Of a stretch of DNA of 64,000 nt, positions 41,112 to 48,146 are shown piece by piece. Origin of the DNA: Thiocystis minor (lineage in GTDB: Bacteria; Pseudomonadota; Gammaproteobacteria; Chromatiales; Chromatiaceae); assembly GCF_016653465.1 (NCBI RefSeq), contig NZ_NHSQ01000159.1:17498-81497 (forward strand), read 5' to 3'. Position 1 is the stretch's first letter. Each line of letters starts with the position of its first letter. A model generated the notes under the pieces. The model ran no database searches. It was not told the DNA's origin and saw only the letters and a program-made list of their open reading frames with translations. The translations under genes and the position numbers were made by a program.

Positions 41112-42440
41112 TTACTGATTGACAGACCGTCCGAGGATATTCAATCCCTTGAGCACATTCAACGCCTCCGCCAGTTGGAAATCCTCGGCGACAAGCGGCG
41201 ACTTTGCGGTTTTTTCCTTGGCTTGATCCGCTGGCGTTTCCTGACCGAGGTGACGAATCAGATCCGCTTCTTTCAGTGCGCTCATATCCTGTTCGGTGAG
41301 CGGTTTGAATTCGCCGCGTTCGAGCTTGATGTCCGGCGTGATGCCTTGGGCTTGAATCGAACGCCCCGATGGCGTGTAGTAGCGCGCTGTCGTCAGTTTG
41401 AGCGCGCTGGTGTCGTCGATCGGAACGATCGTCTGGACCGAGCCCTTACCGAAGGTTTGGGTGCCCATAATGACGGCGCGCTTGTTATCCTGCAGGGCGC
41501 CGGCGACAATCTCGGAGGCAGATGCACTACCGCCGTTGACGAGTACGATGATGGGCGCGCCTGCCAGGACATCGTCGGGACCAGCCTTGAACTGCATTTT
41601 GCTGTCTTTAACGCGTCCTTGGGTATAGACGATCAGACCGCCCGTTAAAAAGGCATCGCTGACCCCCACCGCGCCGTTCAGGACTCCGCCAGGATTATTG
41701 CGCAGATCCAGTACCAGTCCATTCAGGACGCCGTCGTTCGCGCGCTTCAATTCCTCGATGGCCTTCAGCATGTCCTCGGTCGTGGGGCCCTGGAAATTCG
41801 CGAGTCGCACGTAACCAAAACCCGGTTCGAGCGTTCGGCTTTTGACGCTCGCGACCTGGATCACCGCGCGCTCGATGGTCAGCTCGAAGGGTTTTTGATC
41901 TGGTCCACGCAAAATTGTGAGTTGGATTTTGGTTCCGGGCTCCCCGCGCATCAATTTAACCGCATCGTTCAGACTCAAACCTTTCACTGGCTTGTCATCG
42001 ATACGGATGATCGTGTCTCCCGCCTGTACGCCAGCCCGGTGGGCGGGTGTGTCGTCAATGGGGGCGATCACCTTGACGAAGCCGTCTTCCAAGCCAACCT
42101 CAATGCCGAGACCGCCGAATTCTCCGCTGGTTCCGACTTGCAAGTCGCGGTATTCCTCGTCGTTAAGGTAGGCGGAGTGAGGATCGAGTCCGGCGAGCAT
42201 TCCACGAATAGCATTTTCGATCAAGGACTTGTCTTCCGCCTCTTCGACATAGTCCGCTTTAATCCTGCCGAAGACATCGGCGAATGTCCGTAACTCATCA
42301 AGGGGTAGATTCTGCGCTTGTGATGGGGGACTCGCCGGAGCGGGCAGCGTCCCCTCGGCGTGTGCTATCCCGCTGTGACGGTTTGCTGCGCTGACAAGGA
42401 TTCCAACGCTAAACAGCAATGCAAACTGAGGGCGCATCAT
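41112..42440 (-). CDS. ctpA: Carboxyl-terminal processing protease (S41)
   Basis: Periplasmic Ser-Lys protease that trims or degrades envelope proteins, including cell-wall hydrolases in Pseudomonas. The 442 residues start with a signal peptide (to about IAHA, residue 28), then LDPHSAYLNDEEY, a PDZ domain at about 90-175 (EFGGLGIEVGLEDGFVKVI, GDTIIRIDDKPV) and the catalytic domain with LDLRNNPGG, GSASASEIVAGALQDNKRA and GTQTFGKGSVQ, holding the Ser and Lys. It follows the EnvC-like gene on the same strand, as in Pseudomonas. Confidence 0.96.
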   Translation of the reverse strand: MMRPQFALLFSVGILVSAANRHSGIAHAEGTLPAPASPPSQAQNLPLDELRTFADVFGRIKADYVEEAEDKSLIENAIRGMLAGLDPHSAYLNDEEYRDLQVGTSGEFGGLGIEVGLEDGFVKVIAPIDDTPAHRAGVQAGDTIIRIDDKPVKGLSLNDAVKLMRGEPGTKIQLTILRGPDQKPFELTIERAVIQVASVKSRTLEPGFGYVRLANFQGPTTEDMLKAIEELKRANDGVLNGLVLDLRNNPGGVLNGAVGVSDAFLTGGLIVYTQGRVKDSKMQFKAGPDDVLAGAPIIVLVNGGSASASEIVAGALQDNKRAVIMGTQTFGKGSVQTIVPIDDTSALKLTTARYYTPSGRSIQAQGITPDIKLERGEFKPLTEQDMSALKEADLIRHLGQETPADQAKEKTAKSPLVAEDFQLAEALNVLKGLNILGRSVNQ

Positions 42441-42665
42441 GGTGTCGATAAATTCTAGCCAGTTTTAGAGTGTGTGCCATTTGGATCAGACACACTTTCT
42501 TGGGGTGGGTCGGGGGATATGGGCCGAGACCGCCGTAGGATCGCATGTTTTCCGGCCGATCAAAAGATCGGCTTAAGACGTAAATGGCGTGTGTTAGGGC
42601 TGCCAGGAACTCGCCGGGCACAAATGTCGATGTTGCATTGATTGAGATGGCAGGTCAGCGAACGA
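42441..42665. other. Gap between the EnvC-like gene and ctpA
   Basis: This 225-bp region has a perfect GCCGATC/GATCGGC hairpin with an AAAA loop at about 42552-42569. Its short right flank lacks a strong T-run on either strand, so termination there is doubtful. Nothing coding was recognised. Confidence 0.35.
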
Positions 42666-43949
42666 TCACGGGTTCGCTACGGCTTCCTGCCTGCCAGGTC
42701 CGTCGCACCAGGCGACCGGGTCGTATGGGTGTCCGTTATGTCGGATCGCAAAATACAGCATTGGCTTGTCGCGTCCGCCACTGTTCCCGCTGAGGGCAAT
42801 CTCCTCGCCGGTCGCAACCCACTCGCCAAGTTCCCGGAGCAGCGCTTGATTGTGGCCATACAGTGTCATGAAGCCATCGCCGTGATCGATCACCAGGAGC
42901 AGCCCGAAGCCGCGCAGCCAATCAGCATATACTACTCGTCCGCCGTTCACCGCTCGCACCTCTTCACCCTCGCGCGCTTCCAGCAACACGCCGTCCCAAC
43001 GCAGTTCCGAGTCTTCCTTCCGGTCGCCAAAATTCGTCAGGAGGCGGCCTTCCAGGAGGGGCCAGGCAAGTTTGCCCTTACGCTCCCGAAACGGTGCGCG
43101 ATCAATGTCCAGTTCGGCCCGTATCTGTGCCCGCTGTCGCAAATGTTCAACCAACAAGCGGAGCGAGTCGGCGTCTTTATGCAGGGTTTGCAGGTTTTCC
43201 GCCCGGCTTGCAATGGTTTCCTCCAGTTGTGTCAAGACCAGGGCGCGTTGTTGCTTGGCCTGTTCCAACCGCAGACGGGTTGCCTCTTGACTCCGGGCCA
43301 GCTCGGCGAGACGCGCCGCCTCCTGTTCGGCATCGCGCGCCAGATCGGCAAGACGTTCCGCGCGCTGCTGGACCGACAGAATCCGCCGTACCCGCTCCCG
43401 ATTGAAGTATGCAAAATAGGACATGACCCGGCTGGCCTGGGTTGGATCCTCCTGATTGAGGAGCAGCCGCAACCGGTCCGCGCGTCCAATCACATAGGCC
43501 ATGCGCACCAGTTCGGTCAAGAGATCCTGTTCCTTGCGCAAGGCTTGACGTTCCTCTGCCTGGCGCGTCCTGAGTGCGGTGGCCACGCGTGTTTGTTCTC
43601 GCACAAGACGTTCGAGTTCACGATTGGCCAGGCTTAATTCGGCAACATTTCGCTCACGCGCTTCCAACTCGGCGATGAGCGCTCGCCGCTCGGCCTCATG
43701 TCCGATCAGTTCTGCACCGATCGTTTCGCGCTGCCGCTCCATATCGATCAATTCCTGCTCGCTTCGTTCGAGACTGGGATCGTCCTCGGCACTCACTGCG
43801 GGAGACGGCCCAGCCAACAAGATGCAGAGTAGCCAAAGAGACAGGTGGTGCTGGAATCGTCGGTGCAGAAGCAAATCGTGTATGATTGATGGCTTTGTGA
43901 TGCATTCCGCGCGGAATACAGCAAAGCGGTAACGAGAGACATTGAGCAT
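42666..43949 (-). CDS. envC: EnvC-like murein hydrolase activator (degenerate LytM domain)
   Basis: Periplasmic divisome-linked activator of cell-wall amidases. From the ATG at 43949 it has 427 residues. A hydrophobic signal segment (LSLWLLCILLAGPSPAVSA) is followed by a long coiled coil (about residues 60-280, rich in ERL/RLEQA heptads) and a C-terminal LytM/M23 domain from LLTNFGDRKEDSELRW. The zinc-binding His of active M23 enzymes is replaced (LRWDG for HxG) and HLHFE is MLYFA, so the domain should be non-catalytic, as in EnvC. The frame stays open upstream past 44400, crossing the ArsR gene; the start is uncertain, and a TTG near 43874 is also possible. Confidence 0.85.
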   Translation of the reverse strand: MLNVSRYRFAVFRAECITKPSIIHDLLLHRRFQHHLSLWLLCILLAGPSPAVSAEDDPSLERSEQELIDMERQRETIGAELIGHEAERRALIAELEARERNVAELSLANRELERLVREQTRVATALRTRQAEERQALRKEQDLLTELVRMAYVIGRADRLRLLLNQEDPTQASRVMSYFAYFNRERVRRILSVQQRAERLADLARDAEQEAARLAELARSQEATRLRLEQAKQQRALVLTQLEETIASRAENLQTLHKDADSLRLLVEHLRQRAQIRAELDIDRAPFRERKGKLAWPLLEGRLLTNFGDRKEDSELRWDGVLLEAREGEEVRAVNGGRVVYADWLRGFGLLLVIDHGDGFMTLYGHNQALLRELGEWVATGEEIALSGNSGGRDKPMLYFAIRHNGHPYDPVAWCDGPGRQEAVANP

Positions 43950-44036
43950 CGGAGAGACCAAGGTGATCGGAACCCGAACGTTCATGGACCATTTGTCGAT
44001 GGTGCGAACTCTTCGCAGTCGGCAAGGAAAGAGTTT

Positions 44037-44060
44037 ATTATTGTATGGTGATACATTAAT
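44037..44060. promoter_or_regulatory. Operator-like palindrome upstream of the ArsR gene
   Basis: Arms ATTATTGTAT and ATACATTAAT around a 4-bp GGTG centre match as an inverted repeat at 9 of 10 positions. It lies in the divergent envC-like/ArsR gap and ends 15 nt before the ArsR ATG. AT-rich palindromes of this size are typical ArsR/SmtB operators, so autoregulation is the likely reading. This is inferred from position and symmetry. Confidence 0.6.
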
Positions 44061-44075
44061 CAGATACGTTTTCAA

Positions 44076-44444
44076 ATGGTGACAAACCTGAGCCATTCTT
44101 CCCAACCGATTCTGAACCGACCCGAGAACGACCGAGACGACATCGAGCTCTTCGCGGATGACGACGATATCGAACGAGCTTCGCGTTCCCTGAAAGCCAT
44201 GTCTCATCCTCTGCGACTCAAGATCCTCTGCACGCTTGGAGATCGAGAGATCAGCGTGCAGGAAATCGTCGATCATGTCGGGACATCCCAGAGCAACATT
44301 TCTCAGCATCTTGCCATTCTTCGTGACAAGGGGATCCTGGCCTCCCGTAAGGATGCTAATCGTGTCTATTATCGGGTTAGCGACGGACGTACCCTGCGCT
44401 TGATTGGGATGATGCGTGAGGTTTTTTGCCATCACGTCGGCTAG
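44076..44444 (+). CDS. ArsR/SmtB-family repressor with persulfide-sensor Cys pair
   Basis: A 122-residue winged-helix repressor. The core is LKAMSHPLRLKILCTLGDRE, the recognition helix VGTSQSNISQHLAILRDKG, and the wing SRKDANRVYYRVSD. Cys52 in alpha-2 (LKILC) and Cys118 near the C-terminus (REVFC) are exactly 66 residues apart. That is the spacing of Cys41/Cys107 in SqrR and of the pair in BigR, which form a tetrasulfide bridge with reactive sulfur. No ArsR metal motif (ELCVCDL) or zinc-site motif is seen. The acidic N-terminal 30 residues are an extension. A palindrome lies just upstream and a rhodanese gene 200 nt downstream. Confidence 0.88.
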   Translation: MVTNLSHSSQPILNRPENDRDDIELFADDDDIERASRSLKAMSHPLRLKILCTLGDREISVQEIVDHVGTSQSNISQHLAILRDKGILASRKDANRVYYRVSDGRTLRLIGMMREVFCHHVG

Positions 44445-44466
44445 CGTCCTTGTCCGATCCGGGATG

Positions 44467-44488
44467 ACGCGCGCGGGCGCGTTCTTTT
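44467..44488 (+). terminator. Terminator after the ArsR gene
   Basis: The hairpin ACGCGC, loop GCGG, GCGCGT is followed by TCTTTT, 23 nt after the ArsR stop. It suggests the regulator is a separate transcript from the rhodanese gene, or that readthrough is partial. Confidence 0.5.
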
Positions 44489-44645
44489 ATACTTGAAAAA
44501 TTCGCGGCAAGCTGATTTTGCGGTGTACGTGAACGCGTAGGGCGTTCGCGGATATCGGGTCGATCACGCGACTTTCCTCGTCGCTTTATATCTGAATATC
44601 TAAAGCGGCGCTTCAACCCTAAATGCTAAATGAGACAGCAGAGCG

Positions 44646-45077
44646 ATGCCGCTATTAGACCAACTCGTCGAGTTCGTAGGGAATCACTGGTACCTGTTTT
44701 TGGCGTTGGCCGTGATTCTCGGGCTGCTGACCCATAATTTAATCGTTGGCGGCAAGGGCAGCGTCGATCCTCTGCAAGCAACCGAGATGATGAACCACCG
44801 CGATGCCGTGGTCATCGACGTTCGACCGGCGGCCGATTTCGCTAAAGGCCATATTATCAATGCCCTGAACATCCCAATGAATGGATTCAAAAATCAGATG
44901 GCTACCCTGACGAAGTATAAAGGCAAACCAATGATCGTCAGTTGTCGATCGGGTTCTCAGTCGTCCATGGCGTGCAGCCAGCTTCGCAAGGAAGGTTTCG
45001 AGGAGATCTACAATCTGCGAGGCGGTCTCATGGCCTGGGAGTCCGCCAATCTACCGCTTACCCGCAAAAAGCGCTGA
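44646..45077 (+). CDS. Membrane-anchored rhodanese (sulfurtransferase)
   Basis: A 143-residue single-domain rhodanese. An N-terminal membrane segment spans about residues 15-33 (WYLFLALAVILGLLTHNLI). The domain has VVIDVRPAADFAKGHI and the active-site loop CRSGSQSS with Cys100, then GFEEIYNLRGGLMAW. The six-residue loop suits a sulfur substrate rather than a phosphatase. The domain should face the cytoplasm if the N-terminus is periplasmic; topology is not certain. It carries or transfers persulfide sulfur. It precedes secB, as in pseudomonads. Confidence 0.93.
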   Translation: MPLLDQLVEFVGNHWYLFLALAVILGLLTHNLIVGGKGSVDPLQATEMMNHRDAVVIDVRPAADFAKGHIINALNIPMNGFKNQMATLTKYKGKPMIVSCRSGSQSSMACSQLRKEGFEEIYNLRGGLMAWESANLPLTRKKR

Positions 45078-45134
45078 TTCTGGGTTGGCATTGTGATCAT
45101 TTAACTTAATCCCTCATCGCATCAGGAATCCGGT

Positions 45135-45617
45135 ATGGCCGAACACGAGCAACAACCACCCGAACGTCAATTCTCCGTCCAGCGCGTTTACACCAAGGAT
45201 GTCTCTTTCGAATCCCCGAATGCGCCCGCGATCTTCCGTGGTGAATGGAAACCGAAACACGACATCAACATCACGACCAAGATCGATCGTCTCGATGAGT
45301 ATCTCTACGAGGTGGTCCTCTCGGTCACCGTGTCCGCCCTGGTGGAGGAAAAGACAGCCTTCATCGTGGAAGTCCAGCAAGCCGGCATCTTCAGTATGAG
45401 TGGTTTTGCGGAGGCGGAGCTTGGTCCAATGCTCGGCGCCTACTGCCCGACATTGCTTTTCCCCTATGCGCGGGAAGTGGTTTCCGATCTCGTCGTCAAG
45501 GGTAGTTTTCCGCAACTCGTGCTGCAGCACGTCAATTTCGATGCGCTGTTCGCCCAGCATCAACAGCAGGCTATGGAACAGGCATCAGAGGGCGGCGTCA
45601 AGCCGAGCCAGCATTGA
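45135..45617 (+). CDS. secB: Protein-export chaperone SecB
   Basis: Tetrameric cytosolic chaperone that keeps preproteins unfolded and hands them to SecA. The 160 residues contain FSVQRVYTKDVSFESPNAP, EAELGPMLGAYCPTLLFPYAREVVSDLV and FPQLVLQHVNFDALF, the conserved SecB core. The ATG at 45135 lies close after the rhodanese gene, and gpsA overlaps its stop. Confidence 0.97.
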   Translation: MAEHEQQPPERQFSVQRVYTKDVSFESPNAPAIFRGEWKPKHDINITTKIDRLDEYLYEVVLSVTVSALVEEKTAFIVEVQQAGIFSMSGFAEAELGPMLGAYCPTLLFPYAREVVSDLVVKGSFPQLVLQHVNFDALFAQHQQQAMEQASEGGVKPSQH

Positions 45618-46624
45618 GCGAATCCTCCGTCGCGACCATTGCGCTCCTCGGCTCGGGCTCCTGGGGGACCGCGCTGGGCATCTTGCTGTGTCGTCATGGT
45701 CATCGGGTGCGCCTCTGGGGACATGAAAGGGCTCAGATCGAGGCGCTTCGTCGGGATGGCGAAAACCGCCAGTTTCTTCCAGGTTTTCCCTTGCCGGCGG
45801 GCCTGACGCCGACCGCGTCGCTGGACGAAGCGCTCGCGGGGGCGACGGACTGTCTGATTGTGGTTCCAAGCCACGCCTTTGGACAGGTGATCAAAGACGT
45901 GGCTGCGCGGTTGTCGGATGAGATCGGTATCGCCTGGGCCACCAAAGGTCTTGATCCAACCACCGGGCAACTCCTTCACATGGTGGCTCAAGCCAAGGTC
46001 GGATCGCGGCCGCTTGCCGTGATCTCCGGTCCCAGCTTTGCTCAAGAGGTTGCGCGGGATCTTCCGACCGCGGTCACGGTTGCATCCAACGAGGCCGCCT
46101 TCGCCGAACGAATCGCCAGCCTTCTGCGCGGCGAACGTTTCCGTGCCTATACCAGCGAGGATATCGTGGGAGTCGAAGTCTGTGGTGCCGCGAAGAATGT
46201 GCTCGCGATCGCCACCGGCATTGCCGACGGTCTGGGCTTCGGCGCGAATACCCGTGCCGCCCTGATTACTCGTGGCCTGGCGGAGCTTATTCGCATCGGT
46301 ACCGCACTGGGCGGGCGCGCCGAAACCTTTACCGGACTTGCTGGGGTGGGCGATTTGGTGCTGACCTGCACGGATAATCAATCGCGTAATCGTCGCATGG
46401 GTTTAGCTCTCGCGCGCGGGCTGGACGTTACCGAGGCGTTGGCTGAAATTGGCCAGGAGGTCGAAGGGGTGGTGACGGCGTTATCGATTCGCGCCATGTC
46501 CGAGAAGCTCGGCGTTGAGATGCCTATCAGCGAGCAGGTTTACCGCGTTCTCTACGAGCAGGTTTTGCCAGATCAGGCCACGCGCGCATTGCTGGAGCGA
46601 GAGCCCAGGCCGGAGATTGGTTGA
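45614..46624 (+). CDS. gpsA: Glycerol-3-phosphate dehydrogenase [NAD(P)+]
   Basis: Reduces dihydroxyacetone phosphate to sn-glycerol 3-phosphate for phospholipid synthesis. The TTG start overlaps the secB stop (TTGA), so translation is coupled. The 336 residues have the Rossmann motif IALLGSGSWGTAL, ATKGLDPTTG, SGPSFAQEVARDLPTAV and EVCGAAKNVLAIATGI with the catalytic Lys, followed by GLAGVGDLVLTCTDNQSRNRRMG. It is the last plus-strand gene before trmL. Confidence 0.96.
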   Translation: MSESSVATIALLGSGSWGTALGILLCRHGHRVRLWGHERAQIEALRRDGENRQFLPGFPLPAGLTPTASLDEALAGATDCLIVVPSHAFGQVIKDVAARLSDEIGIAWATKGLDPTTGQLLHMVAQAKVGSRPLAVISGPSFAQEVARDLPTAVTVASNEAAFAERIASLLRGERFRAYTSEDIVGVEVCGAAKNVLAIATGIADGLGFGANTRAALITRGLAELIRIGTALGGRAETFTGLAGVGDLVLTCTDNQSRNRRMGLALARGLDVTEALAEIGQEVEGVVTALSIRAMSEKLGVEMPISEQVYRVLYEQVLPDQATRALLEREPRPEIG

Positions 46625-46670
46625 CTGACACTGACACCCAGGTTCGATTATGCTCCGGTGGGCTGGCACG

Positions 46671-47135
46671 CTAGCGTGCGCCAGCGAATCCTTGTTGTCG
46701 CCAAGCTTCGAACAGAACCACGGCAACCGCATTCGACAGATTCATGCTGCGGTTACCGGGATACATCGGGATATGGATGCGCTGTTCGCTTGATAAAGCT
46801 TCAATTATGCTCCCTGGAAGTCCGCGGGTTTCGGGGCCGAAGAGCAGCGCATCGCCAGCCCGATAGCTGGGTCGCGTATAAGAAACGTCGCCCTTGGTGC
46901 TGACGCCAAACACGCGCGGCCGCGAGAGGCTGGCAAGGCAGTCGTCCAGTGATGCGTGGACATGGACATCCGCCCATTCGCGATAGTCGAGTCCTGCCCG
47001 TCGCAGCAAACGATCGTCCAGGGAGAATCCGAGCGGTTGAATCAAATGCAAACGGGCTCCCGCGTTGACGCTCAGGCGCATGACGTTGCCTGTATTGGGT
47101 GGAATCTCGGGTTCGTAGAGAATGACATCAAACAC
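46671..47135 (-). CDS. trmL: tRNA (cytidine/uridine-34-2'-O)-methyltransferase TrmL
   Basis: SPOUT-class methyltransferase for the wobble base of tRNA-Leu. The GTG at 47135 gives the family start FDVILYEPEIPPNTGNVMRL and 154 residues; an upstream ATG at 47189 would add 18 unusual residues. LFGPETRGLP and IPMYPGNRSMNLSNAVAVVLFE form the trefoil-knot SAM site. It is convergent with gpsA; a GCACGCTAGCGTGC palindrome lies in the 46-nt gap between them. Confidence 0.94.
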   Translation of the reverse strand: MFDVILYEPEIPPNTGNVMRLSVNAGARLHLIQPLGFSLDDRLLRRAGLDYREWADVHVHASLDDCLASLSRPRVFGVSTKGDVSYTRPSYRAGDALLFGPETRGLPGSIIEALSSEQRIHIPMYPGNRSMNLSNAVAVVLFEAWRQQGFAGAR

Positions 47136-47175
47136 GTGACTGATCCGAGGGGTAAACCTAGAAGTTTTGTCGGAT

Positions 47176-47206
47176 TGACTTATGTTCAATCGCGCATGCT
47201 ATATTA
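47176..47206 (+). promoter_or_regulatory. Candidate sigma-70 promoter of the 73-residue protein gene
   Basis: A TTGACT -35 box at 47176 and a TATATT -10 box at 47201 with an extended TGC before it. Spacing is 19 nt, longer than ideal but compensated by the extended -10. It lies about 65 nt before the start of the small gene. Confidence 0.5.
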
Positions 47207-47269
47207 CAGCTTCGGTATCTACTGAATTATATTTCCATAACAGACCCACAACCGATGGGGGACACATCC

Positions 47270-47491
47270 ATGAGCGACATCGCCGCGCTGAAATCAGAAA
47301 AACAGGAACTGATCGATAAGATGCTTGAAATGCAAAAGCAGTTTATCGACTACGAGCACCAACACGGTGTATCTGGAAAGGATTACTGGGCTTCCACGGA
47401 AGGGTTGCTGGCGGACTATCGCCAGGAATATCTCGACATGGCCAATCGTGTCGTGGATATTGCTCACGAAATCGTTGGCTCAGTGCGTTAA
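47270..47491 (+). CDS. Small conserved-looking alpha-helical protein, unknown
   Basis: A 73-residue protein starting MSDIAALKSEKQELIDKMLE. The ATG at 47270 follows GGGGGACA; another ATG 15 nt upstream is less well placed. The sequence is charged and helical with heptad-like spacing, carries GVSGKDYWASTEGLLADYRQEY in the middle and no Cys or membrane segment. It has its own promoter and a strong terminator, so it is a single-gene unit. I do not recognise the family; YW and DYRQEYLDMAN look like conserved features. Confidence 0.7.
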   Translation: MSDIAALKSEKQELIDKMLEMQKQFIDYEHQHGVSGKDYWASTEGLLADYRQEYLDMANRVVDIAHEIVGSVR

Positions 47492-47625
47492 GCCGTGTTC
47501 ATCATGCCAGATGTGGTCGGGAGCGTTCGAGCAAGGCTGGCATGATTGTACGCTCTCGAGAGTGGGTGCGGTTTAATTGACCGAGAAGCCGCTCTCTTAG
47601 AGAACGGCAATCTTGAAGCCACCAT

Positions 47626-47653
47626 AAAACCCGCGCAATCGCGCGGGTTTTTT
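47626..47653. terminator. Bidirectional rho-independent terminator
   Basis: The perfect 11-bp stem AAAACCCGCGC and GCGCGGGTTTT around AATC is followed by T on the plus strand and by A-derived T on the minus. It serves both the small plus-strand gene and the minus-strand gene ending at 47652, whose stop codon lies in the T-run. Confidence 0.9.
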
Positions 47654-48146
47654 ATGCCCGTAGATGTTCAAGGTATTTTGGGGTGTCAAGCATCTCAAGT
47701 TTTACCGTGGAGGCGGTGACAATGAAAGGCGATGCTTCGCCCTCGAAGTGCAGTTCGCAGCGGATGTGACCTCGACTGGCGAGCGGGATGGGGATCATGT
47801 CTCGATACGTGTAAATGTTTTCGTCAAGATCCCCCCCAGTGCAGACCAAGGGACCGACCGGAAGTGGCGATAACAAGACCGCGTCTTCCATGCGCAAGAC
47901 TCCAGCCTGCCACCAACGCGTTCTTTCGGTCGATCCAGTCAACGTTTTGATGAGAGAGGCGCGCGCGATCTGGATGCGGAGACATCTTTGGTCCAGGTCG
48001 ATCGAGGAAATCTCGGCGCCTTTGAGCTCAATGCTGGTGCTGTCCAAATCAATCTCCTGATTCGCCTGTAGAACGCGAGGCGTCGTTGTCACAAACAATA
48101 CCTGCGATGCCTGAAACAGTTTAATCGCCTTCGTTGGCGAGAACAT
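47652..48146 (-). CDS. Unknown protein downstream of ntrC
   Basis: From the ATG at 48146 the product has 164 residues (169 from an ATG at 48161). The start lies inside the last codons of ntrC (overlap about 26 nt), so translation probably couples to it. The sequence is a mix of beta strands (TPRVLQANQEIDLDSTSIELKGAEI, IYTYRDMIPIPLASRGHIRCELHFEG) with no membrane segment or known motif. The TASTVKLEMLDTPKYLEHL ending is distinctive. I do not recognise it. Shared transcription with ntrBC suggests, but does not prove, a regulatory or accessory role. Confidence 0.6.
   Translation of the reverse strand: MFSPTKAIKLFQASQVLFVTTTPRVLQANQEIDLDSTSIELKGAEISSIDLDQRCLRIQIARASLIKTLTGSTERTRWWQAGVLRMEDAVLLSPLPVGPLVCTGGDLDENIYTYRDMIPIPLASRGHIRCELHFEGEASPFIVTASTVKLEMLDTPKYLEHLRA

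Noticed and set aside
42552..42569. GCCGATC/GATCGGC hairpin upstream of ctpA as a riboswitch or terminator
   Set aside because: A single short stem with neither a T-run nor a conserved aptamer-like context.
43950..44435. Upstream extension of the EnvC-like gene through the ArsR region
   Set aside because: It would run antisense through the whole ArsR gene and places the signal peptide far inside the protein.
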